Positions 35,070-46,058 of a stretch of 64,000 nucleotides of DNA are shown piece after piece; position 1 is the stretch's first letter; every line of letters starts with the position of its first letter. The position numbers and the translations under genes were made by a program. The DNA lies in contig CM030718.1 of the NCBI GenBank assembly GCA_017979445.1, forward strand, positions 28,701,021 through 28,765,020, read 5' to 3'. The DNA is from Akebia trifoliata (taxonomy: Eukaryota; Streptophyta; Magnoliopsida; Ranunculales; Lardizabalaceae). A model generated the notes under the pieces. The model ran no database searches. It was not told where the DNA came from and saw only the letters and a program-made list of their open reading frames with translations.

Positions 35070-36180
35070 CTTAGATAGTTCATTACTCTTTCACCCCGAG
35101 TATGTAGAGTAGAACTCCAGGAAATTAGTCCATTACTCTTTCACCCCGAGTAGGTAGAGTAGAACTCCCAGAAAAAATAGTTCATTACTCTTTCACCCTG
35201 AGTAGGTAGAGTAGAACTCCCGAAAATAGTTCATTACTCTTTCACCCCGAGTAGGTAGAGTAGAACTCCCGAAAATAGTTCATTACTCTTTCACCCCGAG
35301 TAGGTAGAGTAGAACTCCCGAAAATAGTTCATTACTCTTTCACCCCGAGTAGGTAGAGTAAAACTCCCAGAAAATAAGTCCATTACTCTTTCACCCCGAG
35401 TATGTAGAGTAGGACTCCCAGAAAAAATAGTTCATTACTCTTTCACCCCAGTAGGTAGAGTAGAACTCCCGAAAATAGTTCATTACTCTTTCACCCCGAG
35501 TAGGTAGAGTAGAACTCCCGAAAATAGTTCATTACTCTTTCACCCCGAGTAGGTAGAGTAAAACTCCCAGAAAATAAGTCCATTACTCTTTCACCCCGAG
35601 TATGTAGAGTAGAACTCCCAGAAAAAATAGTTCATTACTCTTTCACCCTGAGTAGGTAGAGTAGAACTCCCGAAAATAGTTCATTACTCTTTCACCCCGA
35701 GTAGGTAGAGTAGAACTCCCAAAAATAGTTCATTACTCTTTCACCCCGAGTAGGTAGAGTAGAACTCCCGAAAATAGTTCATTACTCTTTCACCCCGAGT
35801 AGGTAGAGTAAAACTCCCAGAAAATAAGTCCATTACTCTTTCACCCCGAGTATGTAGAGTAGGACTCCCAGAAAAAATAGTGCATTACTCTTTCACCCCG
35901 AATAGGTAGAGTAGAACTCCCGAAAATAGTTCATTACTCTTTCACCCCGAGTAGGTAGAGTAAAACTCCCAGAAAAAATAGTTCATTACTCTTTCACCCC
36001 GAGTAGGTAGAGTAGAATTCCCGAAAAAGAATTCATTACTCTTTCACCCCGAGTAGGTAGAGTAGGACTCCTAGAAAAAATAGTTCATTACTCTTTCACC
36101 CCGAGTAGGTAGAGTAAAACTTTCCAAAAAAAATTGTTTATTACTCTTTCACCCATGGTAGGTAAAGTAAGACATTCAAT
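35070..36180 (+). repeat. 49-54 bp tandem array (about 20 units)
   Basis: Each unit has TTCATTACTCTTTCACCCCG, AGTAGGTAGAGTAGAACTCC and an A-rich spacer of variable length (CGAAAATAG, CAGAAAAAATAG or CAGAAAATAAG). Spacer types recur in the same order, suggesting higher-order duplication of blocks of about 5-6 units. It is non-coding and ends just before the 3' tail of the element. Confidence 0.93.
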
Positions 36181-36490
36181 TTTTTTATGCTCAATTTATG
36201 CTCAGTTATGCTCAGATTTTACTCAGTTTCACACAGTGCACACACTTGCACACTTGTTCTTTTAGTCAGGGAGAATTCTTTAAAATTCAAGGATCTGACG
36301 CCATCAGTGAGAGTTAGCACTCAAGGACCTGACAACCTTTTAATTCGGGGAGAGCTTTACCCTCAAGGATCCGAACACCCTGACGAATTGCTAAATCAGG
36401 CTGCAAAATGAACTGTCACTAGCTTTGGCATTCAGATATCGCACTATCTACCAAAATAGATTTGCTATCTAGTTTGCTTCAACCCTCTGC

Positions 36491-36504
36491 CAAAGAGGGG
36501 CATC
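36491..36504 (+). promoter_or_regulatory. Polypurine tract of the Tat-like element
   Basis: CAAAGAGGGGCATC lies directly against the TGTAGACACC start of the 3' LTR. Similar AGGGGCATTT motifs occur upstream at about 33370, 34075, 34121 and 34181. Confidence 0.8.
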
Positions 36505-38263
36505 TGTAGACACCCCATTTTTGCATCCGCCTGATCAATCAACTCGTCAACCCGATCGCAAGGATTCCCAATGATGGATGTGTATTCCGTTGCTTTATTT
36601 TGTTACCAGATGTGTTTCAGAAATCCGGATGAGGTATCTCGAACTGACAAAACCTTAGAAACCATGCTACGCTAGGAAAACACAACCCTAGAAACATAGA
36701 AATCATCATCTTGCAGACCAAAAAGAAGCTTCACGATAAAAATCACTAAAAATTGATCAAATTACCAAAATACCCCTGACATCAAAACAACCCTAGAGCC
36801 TACGTTACGCTTAGAAAAACTCTCTCGAACACATAAAATAACAAATCGGAACCAAATAGATCATTTCACCAATTTTCACAGAATTCGACAAAATTACGAA
36901 AATGCCCCTCATAAAGTTCACAATCATTTCACATAAAAATTTTCATAAATGACATAAACTAATATTTCCATTGAATTCCTTACGAAAAACTGATTCTAAA
37001 ACATCCTAGAACATCCAAAACTAACTTGAAACGTGAAAAGTCCTCTCCGGGGGCAAAACGGTAATTTCACAATTTTCATAATTAAAAAATTCGAAATTAA
37101 TAAAGAAAATATTAAATAATTAAATTTGAACATTAATGAAATTAATTTAAAATTTTGAATCTAAAAAATCGATTAATCGGACTCTCAGGCAAAATTGTTG
37201 AGGGTTCGTGGGATATTTCTTTAAGGACCCCTCCATTTGGGGGTCCAAAGAATTAAAGAAATAATGGAAGAGGGTTCTCCAAAAATCAAAGTAAATCAAG
37301 CAAGACTAAGGTCAAGGTATTAAAGTCGATCAAGTGAGACTGAAGTCAAAATTAAAGTCAATTAAGTAAGACTAAAGTCAAGATATTGAAAGTCAATCAA
37401 TTAAGACTAAAGTCAAAACATTAAAAGTCAATCAAATAAGACCAAAAGTCATAATAGAATTCTAATTAAATAATAACTCTATCTAATAGAGTTCTAACTT
37501 AAAAACAATTCTACCTAAAATAATTTGAATTAAAACACAATTCTACCTAAAACAATTCTAATTAAAACACAATTCTACCTAAAACAAGTCAAACTAAAAC
37601 ACAACTCTAATTAAAAGATCTCTAATTAAACACTAACTCTATCCAAATCAACCCCTAAAAACATCTATAAATAGAGGTGCTCACACCCTATTTTCGTATA
37701 AAATTATAAACCTTAAGAGAAGTAGGTCTAGAAGCTCTCCTAGCCCCCCCATAAACCCTAGTCCTTACCTAACATCCCCCCTTCGATTTTAGTCTAAAAA
37801 ACACCTAAAATCCCCACAAAAATACCCCTAAATTTGCAACGAACTTGAAGAATTCAGATTCAAAAATAAGAAGATACCTTGTCTCGGAGATCCGAAATCA
37901 AATCCGGAGATAGAACGAAGCAAGGAAGCACGGTACAAGGAGCTCTTTTGTCAGATCTGAGGGAACCAAGTCCTTGCCATCGGAAAGGTAAACCTTTTAT
38001 TTTTATTTATTTTCTTATCTAGGTTCTAGCAATGTAATTTACTTGGGAATTTAGTAGAGACCGGCTTTGGCCGGGCGGGGTTGGTGCCTAACACCTTCCA
38101 ACCCCGTAACTTGATCCCCGAATTCAGTTTTTTTGGTTTTAGATTAGTTTTTATCCGTTTAGAGTCATTGATCGGTTCCTAGACCGTAATAACTAGGTGG
38201 CGACTCCCAAACCTCAAGGGTCAAAAGCGGATCTGCCCACCCCGCGGATCGAGGGCGCTTTCA
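36505..38263 (+). repeat. Tat-like 3' LTR
   Basis: 1759 bp. It matches 27207-28978 with scattered single-base differences and a short deletion near 37762. Confidence 0.93.
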
Positions 38264-39680
38264 CCAACAAAATTTGTAAAATTCCACAGGGAAACCATCC
38301 GGACCAGGCATTTTATCATTCTTCATGCTAGAGATAATATCCCAAATCTCACATTCTTCAACGGACCTTTCCAACCAAACACGTTGACCCTCAGAGATTC
38401 TATCAAATTGCAACAAATCGGGTTTTGGTCTAATGCGAGATTCATCGGTATACAACTTCGAGTAGAATTCTACGATTCCTTTGGTGACCTCCTCTTCCCC
38501 TTCCAAACATTCTCCATTTACCATTATTTTTGTAATGCGATTGTTTCTACTTCGGGCATTAGCCATACAATGAAAAAACTTCGTGTTGCCGTCCCCTTCC
38601 TTAAGCCATCTAACTCTAGACTTCTATTTCCAGCTAATCTCTTCCATAAGTACCAACCTTTGGTACTTCTCACGAAGGTTTATTCTCATTGTCCTGTCAT
38701 CCATCGAAATCGGATTTAACTCTTCCATTCGGTCTATCTCCTCAATTCTCAATAAAGCCTCTTTTTTTGTATGTCCACCTTTCTGAAAGATTCCTTATTC
38801 CATTCTTTTAGCACCATTTTTAGAGCCTTCAACTTCTTTCTAAACACTTCCCCTGCTGTTCTTGAACAAGCAAAACTCCTCCACCAATCTGTTACCAACT
38901 CCTTAAAGTTAAGGTGTTTCAACCACATAACTTCAAAACGAAATGGAATAGGTCCCCTCCCAAAAGGCCCTGCTTCTAGTTGAATAGGGCAATGGTCTGA
39001 CACAGGATTTGGAATGGCCGTCTGAGAGAGTTGACAAATCAACAAAGCCCAATCATCTGAAACAAGAAATCTGTCCAACCTGTTCAGCGTGGGCACATCT
39101 TGTCGATTAGACCAAGTGAAGCTTCTACCCTGCAGAGGGATGTCTACCAACTTGTTTCGGTTCACAAACTCTCCAAATCTCCTCATCTTAATAGTTATCC
39201 TCGATCCCTCTTGCCTCTCACAAGCTAATCTTATGACGTTAAAATCCCCCCCAAGCACCACGGACGGTTCCAATACACTCCCACATCATCCAACTCCTCC
39301 CAAAATTGTTTGCGTTCCCACTCTTTAGTAGGGCCATACACACCCGAGAACACCCAATTGTCTTATTTCCCAACACACTTGCATAAAATTGACACAGAAA
39401 AGGCTCCCACTAAAGAATCCTCAACCACGATCGTTTTTATATCCCATAACACCCAAACTCCCCCTGCTGTCCCATTAGCTGCTAGATACTTCCACCCCAT
39501 GTTCTGGCCACCCCAGATGTCTCGTAGAACCACCTTGTTCACTTGATTCAACTTGGTTTCTTGTAAGGTTACAATGTGAGGCTTATTCGATTGTAGAAGT
39601 GACTTAACCGAAGCCCTTTTATTTTTAACGTTGAGCCCTCTCACATTCCAAGATATAATTTTAATCGACATTCTTCCCAT
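38264..39680 (-). pseudogene. LINE ORF2, endonuclease and start of RT
   Basis: It starts at about 39680 with an AP-endonuclease fold (IISWNVRGLN, then HIVTLQETKL). After a frameshift at about 39363-39273 it continues with GGDFNVIR, SFTWSNRQ, LDRFLVSDDW and SDHCPIQLE, which hold the usual endonuclease active-site positions. The RT begins at 38566 (MPGPDGFPVEFYKFCW) and is cut at 38264 by the Tat-like insertion. The protein would nick the target and reverse-transcribe LINE RNA. Frame breaks make it dead. Confidence 0.9.
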
Positions 39681-42369
39681 TTAGTTTCCTCCCACTCCTC
39701 AAAACTACAGATGTACCGGCCTTACTTGTAGCCCCTGATTTTTGGAGCTCTTGGACCTCCTTAGCTAAGCTCACCCTCAGTTTCTTCACTCTGTTTTCAT
39801 CTATCTCTTCCAATCCTTTCCCTTTACATAGGTATCCTTGTTGACTCATCTCTTCCTGATCCCCCTCTGCCCGAAGAATGAATTCCACCTCATCCCGGAT
39901 AGCGATTTGTTCTTCCTCTACCGGATCTTCCTCTCTAATCACTGTAATCGAGACATTCTTCAATCCCATTCCTCTTCTTGAGTGCTAGTTCTAACAAAAG
40001 GCTGGACCCTTCCGTTTGTCCTTTTATATTCAAACCAGCAGACCAACTGATCTCATTTAGATTACTAATGATCCAATCAGCTAGAGTTTCCACCACCTGA
40101 TGTTTTGTTCTTCCTCCGCCCCAACTCCTCGAACTATCTTCTATATCTACCCGTACTAGTGGTATGGACTCCGAACCCATTTCTACCTGTGTATCATTAA
40201 CTGCATCAAACCTTCCATGTTCTCCCCCTTTTACACTCTCCCCGTTATCATAGCTTTCCCCTCGAGTTTTTGCCCCCTCAACGGATTGAGGGAGCTGTAG
40301 GAATCCACCCTTTTCGGCTCTACTCATGGCCCCCTCCTTATACTGTCAGTCACCTCCTGTGACATCACCTCATGTCCTACCCATTGAGTTTCAGCTCTTG
40401 CCATCGGGTCACGTGTTATTATGACCTCTTGTGCTGCCAACTTGCCCCCCTTCCAAGACTATTGTCCCTAAGCATCCATCTTCTAACAACACACACACAT
40501 CTACAGGTGAGTTTGGACGTTCTGTCCGCTTATCCTCTAAGCATATTAACTCATCTCCAACAGCTTCACAGACTTTACATTTATCCAACCCATCAATCAC
40601 AATGGGCTCCTTCCTTAACATATCCATTATGAGATCACCTTCCAAAAATAAGGCATCCATGGGCTTTTCTGCTATGGGCTCACAGACATTCCAACCAGCC
40701 TTATTAAAAACAATATTACAAGCTATTAACGCCTCGTGATTAATCATACCTGAGAACTTTGGATCAGCTGGATCAGGCTGCAATAACTCAACTTCTAGCT
40801 GGTTGTTCCTCACGGGCTCGGCCTGATCCTCCTCCAAACGGGCCCAACTCAAACCTGAATGGTTTGGATCAGCTGGGCCAGGCTGCACCAGCCCACAAGC
40901 ATATTGATTATTCATCATGGGCTCGACCTGCTCCATCTCCAAAACGACATGATTCGTACCTGAAGGCTTTGCAACATTTGGATTAGAAAGCACCAGCCCA
41001 CAGTTGCTTTGGATTATCCTCATGGGCTCGGTCTGATCCAACTCCAAAAAGGCGCGATCCAAGACTTTCGGCCCACTGGCCTCTTCAAACGTGGGCTTGG
41101 CCCCTTCAGTCCCTTCCTTGTCCAAACTCAACGTTGTGTTAGAAAATGCCCCTCTACCATCAGCCACGTGTTCAAGTGTTATAGGTTGATCCGTTTGTTT
41201 ACTATAGAGATTCGGTCCCACTAGTAGCTCCTTGGACCCTGTGTTGCTTGTACCACACACCTCCCGTACATCAACTACAGCAGCCTTGCCTTTACCATGA
41301 TACTGCACATTGTCCTTACAACCTTCCATTTGACCCACCTCTACAGTAGTTGCACTCAAGTTTGCATTAAATGCATCTAACTTGTGCTGGTTTGATACAA
41401 ACAAATCTGTTTTGCTAAATCCCAACTTTATCTTCTCCAACTCATTGTCCCATTCATCAGATATTCTAACACCCAATGTGATTGTACCAACTCTCGCTGG
41501 AACTTTAATCCGTCGGGGGATGTCTACAGCTCTCCATCTGACTTTAATGGTAGCCTTTGTGAGGTCTGCCAAAGTCCTTGTAGACTCTTCCACCTCCATA
41601 AGCCCACCTAGCAGGCTTCCAATGAATGCAAACGTCTTTGTCTCCCACCTATGGAATGTGGGAGGCCGAAGACATCTATCCATGTACCATCATGCTCCAA
41701 GCGAGCCTCGATGCTATTACAATTAGCAAACCATGTTCTCAGATCAATCAACGCATCTTGGACTTTCACTTGTCTGCGATTCCTAAAAGTATCAAAAATA
41801 ACTCTCCTATGGCACAAAAATACTCTCGAATTGCGCCCCCATGGCCTTAGAATAAGTTTAGGAGAGGATGAGGCCAAGCAATTGATCACTCTCGTTGTCT
41901 CGTCCCAACAAACCACCTGGTCTCCTACTTCACAAATAATCGCCCACTTCCACACACCAAACTTCTCTACGAAACCATTCACATTTGTTGGACCTGAAGG
42001 TTCCTGCAGTTTGCTCTTGTTCTCAACAGGCACTTTTCTTCCTTCGGTTCTACTCTTCCAATGGTCGATATCAGCTATGCCTTCTCTAGCTAAAGCTTCA
42101 GCTAAGTTATCCCATCCTACACCCTCACTTCCTTCGGGAATCAACAGAGATGGGAACCAACCCTGCCCTGAGTACTCAGAAATTTTCAAAAATCGTCCGT
42201 ATTCATTCTCATAGCCCCGTGCCATTTTGCAATGTCCCAATACCGTCGATTTCTTCCAAAACATACTTCCTGAGTTCCACCTCTTAGCATCTTTCAAAAT
42301 CTGTACCAACCACAAGCGTTCTCTATCGAACATCACGAGTTCCGCCCCACCCTTACCTCTTCTCTCCAC
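39661..42369 (-). pseudogene. LINE ORF1-like protein
   Basis: The piece at 42369-41608 carries ERLWLVQILKDAKRW, GRFLKISEYSGQGWFPSLLIPEG and DNLAEALAREG, as seen in plant LINE ORF1 (DUF4283-type) proteins. After a frameshift near 41655 the frame 41683-40409 continues (TFAFIGSLLGGLMEVEE). Its middle holds three imperfect tandem units of about 35 residues (LDQTEPMR...CGLV...SG, roughly 41050-40740). Frames at 40327-39935 and 39969-39661 continue after stops. ORF1 proteins bind RNA and act as chaperones in LINE movement, but this copy is broken. Confidence 0.78.
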
Positions 42370-42408
42370 AACCCTGATTGCACGGTTGTTTTTTGAGAGT
42401 TTGTATAT

Positions 42409-43038
42409 TTAATTTTTTAGAATAAAATATGCATGATTTATGACTAAAGATCTTTTAATCTACCTTATAGTATAATTTTTTTTATAATTATTATCATATT
42501 AATAAATAAATGTAAATTGAGTTAAATAATTTATCTAGTATGAGAAGAGTTGACTCATCCAAAACAACTCAACTTCATTCATGAACGAGATGAGACATCA
42601 AACCGAGATTTGAAACCATGCTTAGAAAAGTCCTTGAAAGAAAATTAAAGGGTCTGTTACCTTCAAATGGAAAAAACTTTGAAGTGATCATCCCATTCCA
42701 AAATTTGGTAGAACCCACTCTTTTGAAATACATATGATATTTCCAAGGAAGTATGTTAAATATTAACGAAAAAAAAGTAGGGATTTGAAATAAATACAAA
42801 AAGTCATGTGTCATGTTATGAAGATGGTTCCTCCAAAATTTTGTAGCAGACTCGGAATCCTTTCACGAAAGGTATGAAAATCATGCTTAGAAAAGTCCTT
42901 GAAAGAAAATTAAAAGGGCTGTCGCCTTCAAATAGACCTAAATATCATGATTTTTTTTTCCATCTCTTTCCTTCTTGATCTCTGGATTTTGAAAAGAATT
43001 TAGGTAATATTATTATTTTCCTCATTACTCGGTTTATC
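42409..43038. other. Non-coding stretch right of the LINE
   Basis: It holds the AT-rich block also found at 9297-9376. An internal duplication centred on ATGCTTAGAAAAGTCCTTGAAAG lies at about 42617 and 42883. A short piece (ATCAAACCGAGATTTGAAACCATG at about 42597) resembles LURP intron 1 near 8324. No gene is seen. Confidence 0.5.
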
Positions 43039-43261
43039 GTTGTAAATAGTGGTATCAATGGGTACCCATCTAATCAGACCTGAAAAACCCTGTTCCAATT
43101 CCCTTTTTATTGGAATTTATTCGAGTCGGATATAATATGAAACTTAACCGATCAATAGGAACTAGAACCATTAGGTTCTATCTGATGGGTTCCTGTAGAT
43201 ACTCGAAATAGAGTTATTTTTTCATTATACACCATTTAATATTTTCAAATATATATATATA

Positions 43262-44918
43262 GGGTCCTGTTCAACACCCTACGCTTTACCCTACACTTTA
43301 CCCTACGTGTTTTGTCCTACATGGGTTAGGAGTTTTAGTGATAAGGTCCCAATTATTCAATTTTGGGATCACAATTGCATTAAGATTACCATTACATAAA
43401 TGTTAGTTCCTTTAAATAATTGCAAAATTATTTTATTTATCCAAATTAATAGAGCTAATGATATATTAGTGTTAATTGTAGCGCACGTGGAAGCTAACAA
43501 ATCTCGAAATAATTACGGTTACAATACACGAGCCGAAAGGAAGCATCCAGAAAAATCTCGATCGATTTGGGCGTCGCGGCTAGGCATGACCGCGCCGCGG
43601 TCATCTCGAGGAATTTGTCCTCGAGATTTTCACAGAAGCTTCCAATTGCTTCGGTGGTTGTAACTGAATGGGTAGTTCGAAGCAAATCATCCGAAAAGTT
43701 GACCCAATTACCGAATACAAATGCTATAAATTGGAGGGTTGATTTTAGAGAAGGGGTCTTCTCCTTGCTCTCTTCTTCTCTAATTTTTGATTTCTTCTCT
43801 TTAATTATCTGTAATTTTTCTTTTGGTGAGATCTTGAGTGTAGTGAGAACATCAAGATGAACCATTCATTGTTTGTGTAATTGTTGGGAGAGTTATAAAA
43901 GAAGCAATTCGGATCGATCATCATCTTCATCTTCTTCACCCATGTTCTTTGTTTTTTTATTAATTGTTGCAATTATGAATCTTGCAATGAGTGGCTAGAA
44001 TCTCCTTAGAGAGTTCAATAATGCCAGGGCAAGTCCATCCATTTAATGTAGTTTCAAATTCATTATTCTTGCTTATCTTGTTAAATATTCTGTAAATTCT
44101 TCTTTGATTAGATCCCTTAGCTTATATTTCTGATTCAACTTTGATAGCCATTACTTAGATAAGTTCAAGAATGGCTATGCTCTGTGAAGAATCAGAAAAT
44201 AGATTAAGCAATCTCAATCAGATTAGGATTTACATGAATAACTTCTAGTTATTTTCGTTGATTAAACGGCTCCACTTTCCGATCCATGAGCAATGACTTG
44301 CTACATGGATTGAGTTAGATTCAGAATTAATCTGCATTGTGGATGGTTTGCAAAGGCTACATTGAACTCTCTAATCCCTCTCTCTTAGAATTCAATCTTT
44401 AATTTCTGTTTAGATTTCAATTTAGTTTCTACTACAACTTTGTTTTGTTTTTAAAACTAATCTGTTTTTATTTCTAAATTCTGTTTTGGCATTTTTATCC
44501 GAATTAATCCTTGAATCCCCATTGTCCCTGTGGAACGAATTCGACTTGCCCAAAGTCTTAGTTCAATCTTTATCTCTGCATCTTTATAGCAAGCTTTACA
44601 ATCGATCATTTAGAATAGGCTGATTTTTGGTGATGATGGTCTCTATGGTGAGGAGATCATCCTCACCAAAAATCAGCCCATTCCAAAACTTCTAACCCCA
44701 TAAAAAAATGGTTTACAAAAAATGGACGGTCCACGATTTTTCAACTTGTAAACATGGGGTTAGAAATTTCAGAATTGGCTGATTTTTGGTGAGGAGGATC
44801 TTCTAACCGTAGAGATCATCCTCACAAAAAATCAGCCCATTCCAAATCTTCTAACCCATGTAGGACAAAACATGTTTGGTAAAGCGTAGGGTAAAGTGTA
44901 GGGTGTTGAACATTTCCC
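43262..44918. mobile_element. MITE (family M2, copy 1) split by a solo LTR
   Basis: It sits in a (TA)n tract. The inverted termini are GGGTCCTGTTCAACACCCTACGC and GCGTAGGG...GGTGTTGAACATTTCCC. The interior has inverted GATCATCCTCACCAAAAATC/GATTTTTGGTGAGGATGATC blocks. Related copies are at 44931-45158 and 52023-52490. Confidence 0.82.
43339..44608 (+). mobile_element. Solo LTR of the Athila-like family
   Basis: 1270 bp, TGATAAGGTCCC to CAATCGATCA, flanked by perfect TTTAG duplications (43334-43338 and 44609-44613). It is clearly related to, but much more diverged than, the LTRs at 13707 and 23207. No internal region is left. Confidence 0.93.
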
Positions 44919-44930
44919 ATATATATATAT

Positions 44931-45158
44931 GAGAAATGTTCAGCACCCAACCATTTGCCCAACATGTTTTGTCCTACATGGGTTAGAAGTTTTGGAATGG
45001 GCTGATTTTTGGTGAGGATGATCTCTACGGTTAGAAGATCATCATCACCAAAAATCAGCCTATTCAAAACTTTTAGCCCCATGTTTACAAGTTGAAAAAT
45101 TGTAGACCGTCCATTTTTTGTAAACCATTTGTGATGGGGTTAGAAGTTTTGGAATGGG
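44931..45158. mobile_element. Partial MITE (family M2, copy 2)
   Basis: It starts GAGAAATGTTCAGCACCC in the TA tract next to copy 1 and carries the GGTGAGGATGATC / GATCATCATCACC inverted pair. It is cut off at GGAATGGGTC, so the right terminal repeat is missing. Confidence 0.72.
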
Positions 45159-45564
45159 TCGATCTCCTCTAAAAGTTTATTGCTTGTAATTTGTAAAGAA
45201 GAGGAATTTTAATTTTTGAAAAAGTTTGTTAACTCGTATCTTTAATGAAACAAATTATAATTAAGTTGATATTTTGCTGATAATATGTTAATATTTTAAA
45301 AGGAATTATAATGATTTGAAATATATTTTTTCACATTCGATTCTTGAGAACTAGAATCAATGGGTACCCATGATTCTTGATCATTCCAATTCCACTTATA
45401 TTAGAACCAGAACCTGAACTGAAAAAATATATAATGGTTATGCTTCTAATTACATTGGGAACCTAACCGAACCGACATATTGACACCCCTAATTGTAAAG
45501 ATAATAAAAAAAAGTTACAATAACAACATTGATTTTATTGTTCAACCCAAGATAAATCTTTGGA

Positions 45565-45783
45565 TTGTCCAGCAATTTTCTCCAAAAGCTGAATGGCCCA
45601 ATGATTTATATAAAAGTTTATAAAGATGGGAAGCTGAAACGTTGCACAATCCAAAAAGATTTACCAGATTTGTTCCCTCTTATAATAAATACAAGATGGT
45701 TCAATTGGGTTTATGGAGGCGTGTTGTATCGTGTATCAACAGATCAAGAATTCAATCATGGTAGTTCGTTGAATTTTTATTAG
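45565..45783 (+). CDS. Unrecognised short ORF, 72 residues
   Basis: It lies outside the hAT-like element that ends at 45491. It begins MSSNFLQKLNGPMIYIKVYKDG, has a CTIQKDLPDLFPLII segment, and ends WFNWVYGGVLYRVSTDQ-EFNHG. The composition looks protein-like, with no repeats and mixed charge, but I recognise no family. It could be an exon or a pseudogene scrap. There are no obvious splice signals or promoter. The rest of 45492-46058 holds nothing clear. Confidence 0.22.
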   Translation: MSSNFLQKLNGPMIYIKVYKDGKLKRCTIQKDLPDLFPLIINTRWFNWVYGGVLYRVSTDQEFNHGSSLNFY

Positions 45784-46058
45784 ATTCGGAAAACACAATT
45801 TGACATTCGTGCAAACCAAGTTGGGAGGAAATGGCACATTTGCTTGAGCAATTATATTAAGTTCAGGATTGGCACTATATCAATAGTGTAACTAACGCTA
45901 AAGATAATGTAGAGATTACTTCAATACTGCAGCAATCATTTTGTATTAGAAAGAGCGTTTTTTATGTACAGAAACAATATAACCAAGATGCAATAAGAAT
46001 TGGAAGTATCCCAAGATAAAAAAATAAAAAATAAATTGAATTGTAGGAGTTATAGCTT

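Larger units (their letters stand above)
27207..38263 (+). mobile_element. Non-autonomous Tat-like Ty3/gypsy retrotransposon
   Basis: 11057 bp with LTRs at 27207-28978 and 36505-38263, target-site duplication CCAAC (27202-27206 and 38264-38268), a primer-binding site at 28980 and polypurine tract AAAGAGGGGCATC before the 3' LTR. The 7.5-kb interior has only a degenerate integrase piece and several tandem-repeat arrays. I see no gag, protease, RT or RNase H. The integrase sequence and the 3' arrays suggest the Tat/Ogre/Retand group. LTRs look very similar, apart from a gap of about 13 bp near 37762. Movement must have depended on proteins from another element. Confidence 0.9.
12205..42393 (-). 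mobile_element. L1-type LINE, split by two LTR retrotransposons
   Basis: A single minus-strand LINE whose ends are set by a perfect 15-bp target-site duplication TGAGAGTTTGTATAT (12190-12204 and 42394-42408). The 3' end carries a poly(A) tail, read as a T-run at 12206-12217 on the + strand. Its parts are 42393-38264, 27201-26369 and 13701-12205. Removing the two nested LTR elements and their duplications leaves about 6465 bp, a full-length size for a plant L1. Order along the LINE: ORF1-like protein, AP endonuclease, reverse transcriptase, zf-RVT C-terminal domain. Several frameshifts and stops make it inactive. ORF1 starts only about 24 bp from the 5' boundary, so slight 5' truncation is possible. 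Confidence 0.92.
43047..45491. mobile_element. hAT-like foldback element with nested MITEs
   Basis: The termini are TAGTGGTATCAATGGGTACCC and, inverted, TAGGGGTGTCAATATGTC. The flanks GTTGTAAA (43039-43046) and ATTGTAAA (45492-45499) are an 8-bp duplication with one mismatch. There is no transposase ORF. It contains a MITE (43262-44918), itself split by a solo LTR, and a second partial MITE (44931-45158). Confidence 0.72.

Noticed and set aside
34525..36180. Regular direct repeats resembling a CRISPR array
   Set aside because: Units are adjacent with A-rich, repeated spacers rather than unique ones, sit inside a plant LTR element, and no cas-like gene is present.
40431..42214. Plus-strand open frames up to 187 codons opposite the LINE
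   Set aside because: They are antisense shadows of LINE ORF1, which has the recognisable protein on the minus strand.
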